A stretch of 43,621 nucleotides of DNA from an uncultured Bacteroides sp. GTDB lineage: Bacteria; Bacteroidota; Bacteroidia; Bacteroidales; Bacteroidaceae. Both the position numbers and the translations under genes were made by a program. The stretch is taken from positions 1-43,621 of the forward strand of contig NZ_CABUHK010000051.1 of the NCBI RefSeq assembly GCF_902491285.1, given 5' to 3'. The notes beneath the pieces are model-generated. The model was not told where the DNA came from. It was given only the letters and a program-made list of their open reading frames with translations, and made no database searches. Position 1 is the stretch's first letter, and every line of letters starts with the position of its first letter. Shown piece by piece: positions 32,840 through 40,385 of this stretch.

Positions 32840-33142
32840 ATGATGTATATAGATAATGAGGTACTTGAGAAAATGATAATGACTATGGTGGAAGGTTTTA
32901 ATCGCCTTGAAAAGAAACTTGATCGTATGAACCGCCTGAAAGACTGCCTGGACGGCGACACCTTGCTGGATAACTGTGACCTTGCGCAGCTTCTGGGCGT
33001 GACGCAACGGACCATCGCCCGTTATCGTGAAAAGGGACTCATCCGTTACTATCAGACGGATGAGAATGGAAAGAACTTTTATCGTAGTTCGGAAATACAG
33101 GAATTTCTGCGACAGAGGGGAAAGAAAAAATCAGCTCAGTGA
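32840..33142 (+). CDS. helix-turn-helix protein, divergent regulator
   Basis: A 100-residue protein. The N-terminal half is a charged helix with heptad character (VLEKMIMTMVEGFNRLEKKLDRM, read as two parts, about 8-31). The C-terminal half is an HTH_17 domain (about 43-92: LAQLLGVTQRTIARYREKGLIRYY). It is transcribed away from the two other HTH genes, from a 350-base control region with the repeat array and palindrome, and has a strong Shine-Dalgarno. It is the only plus-strand gene of the second element. It probably regulates element excision or the leftward operons; which one is unknown. Confidence 0.85.
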   Translation: MMYIDNEVLEKMIMTMVEGFNRLEKKLDRMNRLKDCLDGDTLLDNCDLAQLLGVTQRTIARYREKGLIRYYQTDENGKNFYRSSEIQEFLRQRGKKKSAQ

Positions 33143-33477
33143 TCTGTCAGGCAAGGGTCTGTGATATTCTTTGTATCTGAAGGAACTGGTATGAAAAATA
33201 TCTATTTTTTGTAATTATGATTGACATAGAGAATGCTTTTTAAGATGAAATGTAACCTGGTTCGTATCCTGTTATGAGACTACTATTGTGTGAGTATTAT
33301 AGGCTTATTTTCTGTTGTTACAAATGGAAACTGGTTAAAACAGGGAAGGGGGTCCGGATTAATGCGGATTAAATCCTGAATCCGGTTCCGGTTTTATACG
33401 GATTGGAAGAAAATTGCAGATGCTTCCCTTGCCGACAGCTGTAGCTTCGGCAAGGAAAACTGTCTGTTTCACATAGT
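33143..33477. other. intergenic region between HTH regulator and PRTRC operon end
   Basis: About 335 bases without a supported gene. Two structures are visible. CCGGATT (33354-33360) pairs with AATCCGG (33379-33385). CCTTGCCGA (33427-33435) pairs with TCGGCAAGG (33447-33455). The second lies 23 bases beyond the stop of the ThiF gene and may end the leftward operon, although no T-run follows. Confidence 0.5.
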
Positions 33478-34275
33478 CTATATTGGTATCGGATTAACCC
33501 GGAGTGTGTCCAAATTGATATATGCCCCCCGGTACAGGGTTCTTCCTTCCTTGAACATCCTCCATAGGATGTCACAGCCGACTTGTGCCAGTATGGAGTT
33601 GATGTACAGGTCCTGTCTTTCCAGTGCTTCCGCCAGTGAGCAGCTCGGTCCGGAGTCCTTCTCTTCTATTGTGGAATAGTTCACCTCCTCGGTGATGACA
33701 TTCATTCCGGGTACCGGCATGAATTCTTTTGATGTCGGCTGCCGTATCTTGTTGCGGACAGTGCCTATGACGACTTGTCCGGTGGTTTGCGCATTCCCGA
33801 AATCCATCCAGTAATAAACCGCCCTTTCATTGTTTACGGAGGCCTCCCTGTATTTTTTCAGGAATCTCCACAGTTCCAGTCGTGAGCGGGTATTGTCCGT
33901 GCAGGTGATGATGATATTCGCCGGCCTTGTCCTGTCATCCCCGTTTTCCTGTGTTTTCCGTACGGGATAGCGGCAGTTTTCCGCCGTCCATGTTGTTCCG
34001 AAAAAACGGTTGACGCGTGTGACGGCCGCCGTCGCCTTGCATTGCCCCAGTTCCGTCTCACTGAAGAGCTGGCGTCCTATATTGGCTTCTGTGATAATGT
34101 CGGGATCGAATACGGTGACGTGCAGTCCCGGATGTCCCAGTGCCTGCAACGCGACGTTCATGCGTGCCAGGTTGGTTATGACCTGTGATCCCGTGCCCCC
34201 TGCACCCGCAACATGGATAGTGACGGGATGGTAAGGTTTCAGCAGGTAGCTGTCCGTGTAATGAATCTTTTTCAT
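33478..34275 (-). CDS. PRTRC system ThiF/E1-like protein
   Basis: A 265-residue E1-like adenylating enzyme. The nucleotide-binding loop is VAGAGGTGS (22-30); Asp57/Asp59, Asn65, Arg68 and Lys80 lie in the FDPDIITEANIGRQLF...GQCKA pattern of E1/ThiF/MoeB enzymes; TCTDN is at 124-128. Cys212 in PSCSLAEAL is the best candidate for the thioester cysteine. E1 enzymes adenylate the C-terminal Gly of a ubiquitin-like partner. The partner is probably the 73-residue protein encoded three genes upstream. Its start overlaps the stop of the protein B gene by four bases (ATGA type), implying coupled translation. Confidence 0.88.
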   Translation of the reverse strand: MKKIHYTDSYLLKPYHPVTIHVAGAGGTGSQVITNLARMNVALQALGHPGLHVTVFDPDIITEANIGRQLFSETELGQCKATAAVTRVNRFFGTTWTAENCRYPVRKTQENGDDRTRPANIIITCTDNTRSRLELWRFLKKYREASVNNERAVYYWMDFGNAQTTGQVVIGTVRNKIRQPTSKEFMPVPGMNVITEEVNYSTIEEKDSGPSCSLAEALERQDLYINSILAQVGCDILWRMFKEGRTLYRGAYINLDTLRVNPIPI

Positions 34276-34973
34276 GCCAGTATGTCTTTAAGTTTCTTTC
34301 CGGATTGTTGTAACTCGCTGTAATCAAACGGATTGTTCCGGGCATGTTCCGTTACGGAAACCAGATTGCTGCGGGTCGGGTTCCTGTTACCTCCCAAATG
34401 TGAGAACTCGCTCATCCAGAAACGCTTTTCCCAGTATTCCTGAAATTCCAGAAAATCCATGTCCTGCGGTTTCTTTAGCGATGAACTGCCCAGGCAGACG
34501 TTCGCCCCGGTTACATTGAAGAACGGCGCCAGATACAGTTCTGTCCGCTCTTCGGGGATTGCTCCCTTGAAGGCGTGTATGTCCATGCATTCCCTTTCCA
34601 CCATGTAGATGACGCCCGGTACGTTGAATGTCCCGTCTGTAATGTGCAGCCCGTCCTGAAAGTACATTTTTCTCTTCTGTGGCGGATTGTACCATATGTA
34701 CCTTTCGCGCCCTTTTCTGGAGTCGCACAGGAGCATGTTCCCGGGGATGCGTCCGTGCGGGATTCCGCTCATGCTTTCCGTGTATGATTCCACCAGTGAG
34801 TTCATGAACTCATAGGTTACCGGAATGCCGGCCCCCATCCGTCCTTTCTCATTGACGGGCCTGAGTTCGAGATAACTTCGCGGGGTTGAGTAATCTGTCG
34901 TTTCGCATTCATAGGCGACAAGTACCGCTCTGGGATGCATGATTTGCTGCATCTGTTTTGTCAGTTCATTCAT
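34272..34973 (-). CDS. PRTRC system protein B (E2-like)
   Basis: A 233-residue protein recognised as PRTRC protein B, a family placed by Pfam among prokaryotic E2-like folds (Prok-E2 family D). The stretch PFFNVTGANVCLG (150-162) is strikingly like the active-site region of ubiquitin-conjugating enzymes (HPNV...GxVCL), with Cys160 in the catalytic position. The gene overlaps the E1 gene by four bases. Together with the small Ubl-like protein and the E1 it makes a minimal conjugation set. Whether Cys160 really accepts a thioester is not known. Confidence 0.82.
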   Translation of the reverse strand: MNELTKQMQQIMHPRAVLVAYECETTDYSTPRSYLELRPVNEKGRMGAGIPVTYEFMNSLVESYTESMSGIPHGRIPGNMLLCDSRKGRERYIWYNPPQKRKMYFQDGLHITDGTFNVPGVIYMVERECMDIHAFKGAIPEERTELYLAPFFNVTGANVCLGSSSLKKPQDMDFLEFQEYWEKRFWMSEFSHLGGNRNPTRSNLVSVTEHARNNPFDYSELQQSGKKLKDILA

Positions 34974-34985
34974 TTTCCTGTTTTA

Positions 34986-35915
34986 TTAGAAGTTATTTGT
35001 AATGAGTTTGATGAAGCATGTGAGCCATTGGGAAAACCGCTCCGGAAAGTCATCCATGGAGAAAGGCTTTTCCGTGTCCGGTGTCAGGTGGAATGTCGTG
35101 ACAGGTGTGATCACATATGATTCCTGATAGTCCGAGTTGAAATAGTTTTCCATTTCGTCGTTCATGGCGTCCTTTACCGACCAGGTGACCATGAGCTGTG
35201 TATCCAGTCCCACCGGCCTGAAATCTGCTGCCTCCTCGTATGCCCAGTCGTAGGAGTATTGCATGATGCTCGGGTTGCCGTGTGAAATGTATGCCGTACC
35301 TTCCGTGAGCAGTTCCAGCAATGCCCGCTCATTGTTCTTCTTCGTATGGTATTTCCGTATTTCCCCCTCCAGATCCGCAAGAAATCCCTTTGGATTGTCC
35401 ATTCTCTCCAGTATACGGTGCGCCTTCCCTTTTTCATACAGTCTGGCAAGTGCGGCCTTGCGTCTGATCTCTCCTGCCGTCGCCTCTTCGTCGTAGAGCC
35501 TGTAGTCTTCCAGGTAATCGTGTGCCATTTCGTAGTAGCTGGTATCCGTGCTTTTGGGTATGCCATGGTGCCGGGCGAGCTGCCGGATAAATTCCAGTGC
35601 TATCTTTCCGAGTTTCTCCGGCAGTCTCTCCGTGAATTCCAGCGGTATCCAGAACAGTTTATATTCCGGCCACTCATGGAACCGGTAGAGGCAGAAGTAC
35701 AGCCTTCCGTTCTCCTCTTCCAGGTTGACATGCTCCGGGAGTATGGTGTCCATTGCCCGGTACAGTTTGACGATGTTCATCCTCGGTGATTTCCCGGTCG
35801 GACGGAAAGGAAGCCTGAGGTCGACAAGTGCGCTGTATCTGAGTGCCGATCGGTACAGGAAATCAAAATTCTCCCTTGTCGTAAGATTGACTTTCTCTCC
35901 CGCGCGGATCTCCAT
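34986..35915 (-). CDS. PRTRC system protein F-like
   Basis: From the ATG at 35915 the protein has 309 residues. The frame is open up to 36092, but the extra N-terminal 59 residues overlap a separate small gene in another frame and look unstructured, so the shorter start is chosen. The protein is mixed alpha/beta with a helical, charged middle (about 130-210) and no motif I can assign. Its place between proteins C and B matches protein F of PRTRC cassettes; the name rests mainly on that order. It begins 13 bases upstream of protein B. Confidence 0.7.
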   Translation of the reverse strand: MEIRAGEKVNLTTRENFDFLYRSALRYSALVDLRLPFRPTGKSPRMNIVKLYRAMDTILPEHVNLEEENGRLYFCLYRFHEWPEYKLFWIPLEFTERLPEKLGKIALEFIRQLARHHGIPKSTDTSYYEMAHDYLEDYRLYDEEATAGEIRRKAALARLYEKGKAHRILERMDNPKGFLADLEGEIRKYHTKKNNERALLELLTEGTAYISHGNPSIMQYSYDWAYEEAADFRPVGLDTQLMVTWSVKDAMNDEMENYFNSDYQESYVITPVTTFHLTPDTEKPFSMDDFPERFSQWLTCFIKLITNNF

Positions 35916-35930
35916 ACAGTAATCGGGGGT

Positions 35931-35952
35931 AACGGGGAGAATTCTCCCCGTT
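35931..35952. other. perfect 22-bp palindrome between PRTRC genes
   Basis: AACGGGGAG (35931-35939) and CTCCCCGTT (35944-35952) with centre AATT form a perfect palindrome. It overlaps the stop of the 60-codon gene and ends 16 bases before the preferred start of the F-like gene, so as RNA it could hinder ribosomes at that start. Confidence 0.7.
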
Positions 35953-36133
35953 AGAAAATCATTACGGTTCCTGCCGGCGGCAGCCTTCTTTTCTTTCTGC
36001 TGCCGGTTCCCCGGCTGATGTCTGTGCATCCGGCCTCGCTGATAATAAGTCGTGCCAGGGCTTCCGTTTGTAGTTCCGATAACTGTCTGCATGTTGTCTC
36101 CTCCTTTTTCTTAGGGTTTGTTTTCTTTGCCAT
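35951..36133 (-). CDS. small basic protein within PRTRC cassette
   Basis: A 60-residue, strongly basic protein starting 3 bases after the stop of the protein C gene. The N-terminus is Lys-rich (MAKKTNPKKKEETT), followed by a predicted helix (QLSELQTEALARLIISEAGC) and a basic tail. It has no recognised domain. The amino-acid composition and tight spacing look genuine, and it would explain why the overlapping frame of the F-like protein is open but implausible there. It could bind nucleic acid (inference). Confidence 0.5.
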   Translation of the reverse strand: MAKKTNPKKKEETTCRQLSELQTEALARLIISEAGCTDISRGTGSRKKRRLPPAGTVMIF

Positions 36134-36136
36134 AGC

Positions 36137-36358
36137 TTATCCTTTCGTTCCTATGGTGGTTTTGAACCGGTATACCGCGCGGTCCTCTTCGAGTTCCGGC
36201 CCGTGCAGGGTTGCCGTGGTCAGTTCCGGATAGTTCATGGAATAGAAGTCCGTCACTTCGGAAAGGGACATTCTGCTGTCCGGATCTTCCAGTGTCAGGG
36301 TGTCATTTCCTTTTTTCAGGATGAATACTCTTTTGAGTCCTTTGATATCAAGTGCCAT
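36137..36358 (-). CDS. PRTRC system protein C (ubiquitin-like)
   Basis: A 73-residue protein recognised as PRTRC protein C, placed by Pfam in a prokaryotic ubiquitin-like family. It has a ubiquitin-like size, alternating strands and one helix (SLSEVTDFYSMNYPEL, about 31-46), and ends FKTTIGTKG, so the last residue is a free Gly as needed for adenylation by an E1. No proteolytic trimming would be required, in keeping with the absence of a JAB peptidase nearby. It lies between proteins E and F-like in the leftward operon. Confidence 0.83.
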   Translation of the reverse strand: MALDIKGLKRVFILKKGNDTLTLEDPDSRMSLSEVTDFYSMNYPELTTATLHGPELEEDRAVYRFKTTIGTKG

Positions 36359-36379
36359 ATTATTTAAAGTTTTAATGGT

Positions 36380-37462
36380 TTAACAACATATAAGCTCCGC
36401 CTGTGTCTCGTCCTTCATGCGGCATTCCTGCGGGAAGTCTATGTATTCCGCATACGGGTCTTCGCGCAACAGTTCCCTGTCACTTTCATCGTCCTTGTCA
36501 AAAGTGAGCGCTTCTGTGGCCGGTTGTGGCGATGACTGGTATTCCCTGCCCGTATTTTCCCGGGCTGTCTGTATGACGGTTGCCTGCGGCTGCAGGGGAA
36601 CGGGTTGCGGCTGTTGCCATGATTGTGTCTGTGGGTACTGTCCGCCGGGCTGGCGGAAGTACGTTTGGGGTTGTTCCGCTGTTTGTTGCGGACTGCCGTT
36701 TGCGGGATTCCGGCAGTATCCTTCGTACATTGGCTGTGGTTGCGGTGTTCCCGGATAATATTGTGGTACGGGCTGCGGCTGTACTATCTGCGGTCGGGGC
36801 ATCGGTTGTTGTACCGGTTGCGGGATTGCTTGCTGTACAGGCTGTTGTGGAGGTTGTGACGTGAACATCCGCATTTGTCCGTCAGGCCGGTTTCCGTTCG
36901 CCGTACCGTTTGCGGGCGGCTGTTGTGGGAGCGGCTGTGTATCCGTTTCAGGAAACAGGCAGCCCTGTGACGACTCCTTCTGCACTTCCTGTATCCTTGC
37001 CTCTATCTGTTTCTGTCTGTCCGTATCTGCGAGTACCTTGGCCTGCCTGAAGCAGGTTGTCGCTTCCGAGTATCTTCCTGCCGTGAACGCCTCCTCCGCA
37101 CGTTTGAGGAGTTTTTCCATCTTTTCCTGTTTTTCACGTGCCTCTTTTGTCTTCTTGTCGTTGGCGGTTCCGGCCGCCTTGTCTTGTGTTGCGGCGAGCC
37201 GTGCCTGCTGCTCGAAGGTTTCAAGGTTGGTGAGGATTCCCTGCGCTTTCTGCAGCGGTGTGGTGATGATTTGCAGGAATTGTCCGTCCAGTTCCATGGG
37301 GGTGCCGTTGAGTATGAGCGGCACGATGGCCTGTCCGGCTTCATCCTTGAGTGTTGTACGTCTGGGCATTACCGCTACGGACAGTTTTCCGTCCGTTCTC
37401 CTGATGTTGATGTTCAGGTCTGTGCCTGCCGACATTATCTGATAAATTGATTGGAAAAACAT
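36380..37462 (-). CDS. PRTRC system protein E
   Basis: From the ATG at 37462 the protein has 360 residues; MFFQSIYQIMSAGTDLNINI fits the usual MFF start of the family, so the ATG at 37489 is rejected. The N-terminal ~85 residues are the conserved domain. A Lys/Glu-rich coiled coil with a TPR-like turn (AEEAFTAGRYSEATTCFRQA, about 122-141) follows. Residues ~180-300 are low-complexity Pro/Gln (e.g. PQQPVQQAIPQPVQQPMP), and the tail is acidic. The Pro/Gln segment is not what I expect in proteobacterial protein E and may be a flexible linker. Confidence 0.82.
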   Translation of the reverse strand: MFFQSIYQIMSAGTDLNINIRRTDGKLSVAVMPRRTTLKDEAGQAIVPLILNGTPMELDGQFLQIITTPLQKAQGILTNLETFEQQARLAATQDKAAGTANDKKTKEAREKQEKMEKLLKRAEEAFTAGRYSEATTCFRQAKVLADTDRQKQIEARIQEVQKESSQGCLFPETDTQPLPQQPPANGTANGNRPDGQMRMFTSQPPQQPVQQAIPQPVQQPMPRPQIVQPQPVPQYYPGTPQPQPMYEGYCRNPANGSPQQTAEQPQTYFRQPGGQYPQTQSWQQPQPVPLQPQATVIQTARENTGREYQSSPQPATEALTFDKDDESDRELLREDPYAEYIDFPQECRMKDETQAELICC

Positions 37463-37481
37463 AATGGTTGTTTTTTTATTG

Positions 37482-37691
37482 TTATACATAGGTTTCCTTG
37501 AGATATGTCTTCAGAATTTCGTCTCTGTCCGGTCGCTTCGTGATGTCAAGCAGTGGCTTGAGATAATACCCGATGTTTCTGGGCTCATCAACCGTATTGG
37601 GAAATCTTCTCTTTGCAGGCCTGATGCTGCGCGTTGTCGGCCACAGTGCGGGTGCGACCGGAGCTGACGGGGTGAATTTTCTTGTTTCCAT
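37482..37691 (-). CDS. small protein of unknown function upstream of PRTRC genes
   Basis: A 69-residue protein, basic and Pro-rich in the first half, then LDITKRPDRDEILKTYLKE. No domain recognised. It ends 19 bases before the preferred start of protein E and continues the leftward gene chain, which is the main support for it. The composition is plausible for a real protein. Confidence 0.5.
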   Translation of the reverse strand: METRKFTPSAPVAPALWPTTRSIRPAKRRFPNTVDEPRNIGYYLKPLLDITKRPDRDEILKTYLKETYV

Positions 37692-37711
37692 TTCATTTGT
37701 TATTTAAGGGT

Positions 37712-37924
37712 TTATAATATCATTCCGATGAGGATCAGAATGGTGAGAATTGTCGCCAGGAACGGGAGGAACCTTAGCAAAATACGGATTATGCCTTCCG
37801 CCATTGTCAGTAACAGGATGGTATGTACCGGAATTATGCCTTTGCGGCATAGCAGGAGTATTGCTGCGGCTGCCAGCAGTGTGACCGCCGGCTTGCAGAT
37901 GCTTGCGATGGATTTCTGTTTCAT
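37712..37924 (-). CDS. small hydrophobic membrane protein
   Basis: Seventy residues with two or three membrane segments (about 12-26, 32-45 and 46-70), a Lys-rich N-terminus and hardly any soluble part. It lies 20 bases upstream of the preceding small gene in the same direction. Function unknown; small two-helix proteins near topB are common in Bacteroides elements. It is the first gene after the structured gap at 37925-38208 and could have its own promoter there, but I saw no convincing -7 box on the minus strand. Confidence 0.5.
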   Translation of the reverse strand: MKQKSIASICKPAVTLLAAAAILLLCRKGIIPVHTILLLTMAEGIIRILLRFLPFLATILTILILIGMIL

Positions 37925-37997
37925 GTCCTTGTTGTTTTTATGAGTGTATGATTATCCCTTCGGGATCTGTTTTCCCGATTTTACAGGCCTTCGTTTC

Positions 37998-38116
37998 CCG
38001 GATTGCCCTTTTGTGTCAAGGCTTGGCGAAAGAAAATACCGGAGCGTAGCGAGGATGATTTTCTTTCAGCCGACCGGCCCGCAGGGCTGCCTTGACACGA
38101 ATACGGGGTAATCCGG
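37998..38116. repeat. nested inverted-repeat structure downstream of topB
   Basis: Three concentric arms are visible: CCGGATTGCCCT (37998-38009) with 38105-38116 (10 of 12 paired); GTGTCAAGGC (38013-38022) with GCCTTGACAC (38089-38098), perfect; GAAAGAAAAT (38028-38037) with ATTTTCTTTC (38058-38067), perfect. The right side has an extra side stem (AGCC with GGCT, about 38068-38088), so it would fold as a branched structure. No reading frame explains it. Confidence 0.75.
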
Positions 38117-38154
38117 TACCTTTGCCGCCTAAAAGCGGCATAACAGATGCCTGA

Positions 38155-38188
38155 TAAATAAAAAATGCAGACTTTTCAGCCTGCATTT
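38155..38188 (-). terminator. terminator of topB
   Basis: AAATGCAG (38163-38170) pairs with CTGCATTT (38181-38188). On the minus strand the stem runs into TTTTTTATTTA. It lies 21 bases past the topB stop. Confidence 0.8.
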
Positions 38189-38208
38189 CCCGTTCCTATA
38201 TATAGCTT

Positions 38209-39969
38209 CTATCTTTCACATTTCCGGAAGATATCTTCCGTTACCTCTCCCGAGAGTTTGAGTACCCCCTTCATGAATTCTTCCTGTGTAAGTTTTCCTC
38301 TTTCCATTCGTGCCAGTTGCGCTTCCCAGCCCGAAGTCAGTGCGGTTCCCGCTATTTTCATGTTCCGTACCGTCTCATATATGTAAAGCCCCTTTCGTGT
38401 GGGGATGATGTATTTGCCTGAATAACGTACATATTTGCGGTCAATCAGGGTCTGCAGGATTCCTGTACGCGTGGCCGGCGTTCCCAGTCCGGCAGTGTCC
38501 ATGTAGGTGATCAGTTCCGCGTCGGTATATGCGGATACGGGCAGGTCCTTCCTGTGTATCAGGCTGCATCCGGTAACAGCGGCCGTCTCCCCGTTTTCCA
38601 GTTGCGGGATGGGGGAGAAGCCGTATTCCCTTCTTGCAATGACGCTTTCCCTTTCGAATATGCCGAACCATCCCTTTTCAATGATGCGGCATGCATGACA
38701 CCGGAAATTTCGTGCGGCACATACGGCATCCACAGTGGTGTATTCCGCCCTGCATGCGGGCATGAAGGCTTCCAGCATCCGTCCGATAATCATCATGTAC
38801 AGCTGCATCTCCTCCCGGTTTAATCCTTCCGGATATGTATCGGTAATGATGATGGCGTGGTGTTCCGCCGCCTGTCCTTCGTCGACAACCTTGTCCGGCA
38901 GGTCGAATATGTTGATCCCCATGCTTCTGACATACGGTCGGAATTCCTTCCTGTTCAGGATTTTCTCCATGATACGGGGCAGTTTGTCGTAAACGTCCCG
39001 TGGAAGGAAACGTCCGGCAGTTCGCGGATAGGAAATCAGTTTCTTCTCATAAAGTTTCTGTGCGATTTCAAGCGATTTTCCGGCAGTCATTCCGTAATAG
39101 TTGTTGGCGTCTTTCTGGAGTTCGGTCAGGTTGTAGAGGGCTGGAGGCTCTATCTCCCTGACCTGTCTGCTGACAGCGGTGACGCGTGCATGTCCGGCCA
39201 GTTTGCAGTCACTGTAAAGCCGTGCAGCCGCCTCCCGGTCTGTGAATTCTTCCGTACAGCGCATTTTGAGCAGGGTGTTATTTTTGCACAGGCTGATAAA
39301 AACCGGAAAGGTGTCCGTGGCAATGTGGTTCTCACGTTCACGGTAACGGCTGCTTATGACTGCCAGTACGGGCGTCTGCACCCGTCCCAGTGAGTTGTTT
39401 CCCGTTCCGGTCGCCTGGCAGAGGGCATAGCTGGCGTTGAGTCCCAGTACCCAGTCCGCCTTGTTGCGGCTGTCCGCTGCCAGAAACATGCGGTCATACA
39501 GGCTGCCGGGCCTGAGGTTGACCATTCCCTCCAGTACGGCTTCGTCCGTAAGTGACGAGATCCATAGACGACGGTAGGGTTTCCTGCATTCCAAATACTG
39601 GTAAAGGTACCTGAACACCATTTCTCCCTCCCGGGAGGCGTCGGTGGCCGCAATAATGCTCTCGCAGGCGGCGAATACTTTCTCGATCACTTTCAGCTGG
39701 AGGACTGCGTTGATGTCCGGTATCCATCCCGTATCGGTCTTGATGTGTTTTACCATCAGTCTGAAGGGGGCGGGATTTATCGGGAAGTCCCCGCGTTCCG
39801 GGCGGTCCATCCCGTAATCCTTCGGCATGGCCAGCGAAAGCATGTTGCCGAAGGTCCATGTTACCATGTACCCGTTCCCGCTCATGTATCCGTCCTCTCT
39901 GGTATGTGCTCCCAGAATTCTTGCTATCTCTTTTCCCACATTGGGCTTGTCTGTCAATATCGCAATCAT
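38209..39969 (-). CDS. topB: DNA topoisomerase III
   Basis: A 586-residue type IA topoisomerase. The Toprim domain (1-130) has Asp110, Glu114 and Glu116 in ATDASREGE; the active-site tyrosine is Tyr314 in KKLISYPRT; the other core segments (SLGRVQTPVL at 193-202) are intact. E. coli TopB has 653 residues, and the zinc-finger-like C-terminus is missing here. It relaxes or decatenates single-stranded crossings. Copies on Bacteroides integrative elements are typical cargo near mobilisation or replication genes. GC content is visibly higher than in the island to the left, as for the whole operon. Confidence 0.95.
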   Translation of the reverse strand: MIAILTDKPNVGKEIARILGAHTREDGYMSGNGYMVTWTFGNMLSLAMPKDYGMDRPERGDFPINPAPFRLMVKHIKTDTGWIPDINAVLQLKVIEKVFAACESIIAATDASREGEMVFRYLYQYLECRKPYRRLWISSLTDEAVLEGMVNLRPGSLYDRMFLAADSRNKADWVLGLNASYALCQATGTGNNSLGRVQTPVLAVISSRYRERENHIATDTFPVFISLCKNNTLLKMRCTEEFTDREAAARLYSDCKLAGHARVTAVSRQVREIEPPALYNLTELQKDANNYYGMTAGKSLEIAQKLYEKKLISYPRTAGRFLPRDVYDKLPRIMEKILNRKEFRPYVRSMGINIFDLPDKVVDEGQAAEHHAIIITDTYPEGLNREEMQLYMMIIGRMLEAFMPACRAEYTTVDAVCAARNFRCHACRIIEKGWFGIFERESVIARREYGFSPIPQLENGETAAVTGCSLIHRKDLPVSAYTDAELITYMDTAGLGTPATRTGILQTLIDRKYVRYSGKYIIPTRKGLYIYETVRNMKIAGTALTSGWEAQLARMERGKLTQEEFMKGVLKLSGEVTEDIFRKCER

Positions 39970-40063
39970 GTTCTTTTTCCATTTGATGTTCCCCGTACCT
40001 TCGCAATAAAACCGGTACGGGGAAATTGTGTATACTTTTGATTCTGTCTGTATGGGGCAGGGA

Positions 40064-40339
40064 TTATCCGCCGGCTTCGCTTTCCGCTTCGGGACTGATC
40101 CCGTTGATTTCCATTACCGGCTTTCCGTCCGTCCCCACCGTGATCCTGAGGGTGGCGTCCATTGTTAAGCGGAGTGCGGAAGTGCGGATTTTCAATGGGA
40201 CGGTTTCCGTTTCCTCCCCTTGCAGGAGCAGTTCCATGTCCCCGCTTTTTTCCAGTTCTTCTTTGTGGATACCGATGTTCTCCAGTTCTTTCCAGTCAAG
40301 GTCTTCCTTTCTGAATATCCGGTTGTCATTCTGATTCAT
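40064..40339 (-). CDS. small DUF4099-like protein
   Basis: A 91-residue acidic protein. The pattern DLDWKELENIGIHKEELEKSGDMELLLQGEETE, read as WxxLExxGIxxExLExxG..LL.G, matches the DUF4099-type region of the large protein encoded next door (VNWDALEKMGVSKTSLEQQG), and both continue with a short beta segment ending in a Gly-rich turn. It is therefore a free-standing version of that module. It lies between topB and the DUF3945 gene in the same direction. Function unknown. Confidence 0.78.
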   Translation of the reverse strand: MNQNDNRIFRKEDLDWKELENIGIHKEELEKSGDMELLLQGEETETVPLKIRTSALRLTMDATLRITVGTDGKPVMEINGISPEAESEAGG

Positions 40340-40385
40340 GTCTTTTTTTCTGATGAATGGTTAATGATTCTTTTTTGTATTCTTT

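Noticed and set aside
35916..36092. 59-residue N-terminal extension of the PRTRC F-like protein
   Set aside because: It overlaps a more plausible 60-codon gene in another frame, has an unnatural composition, and crosses a perfect palindrome.
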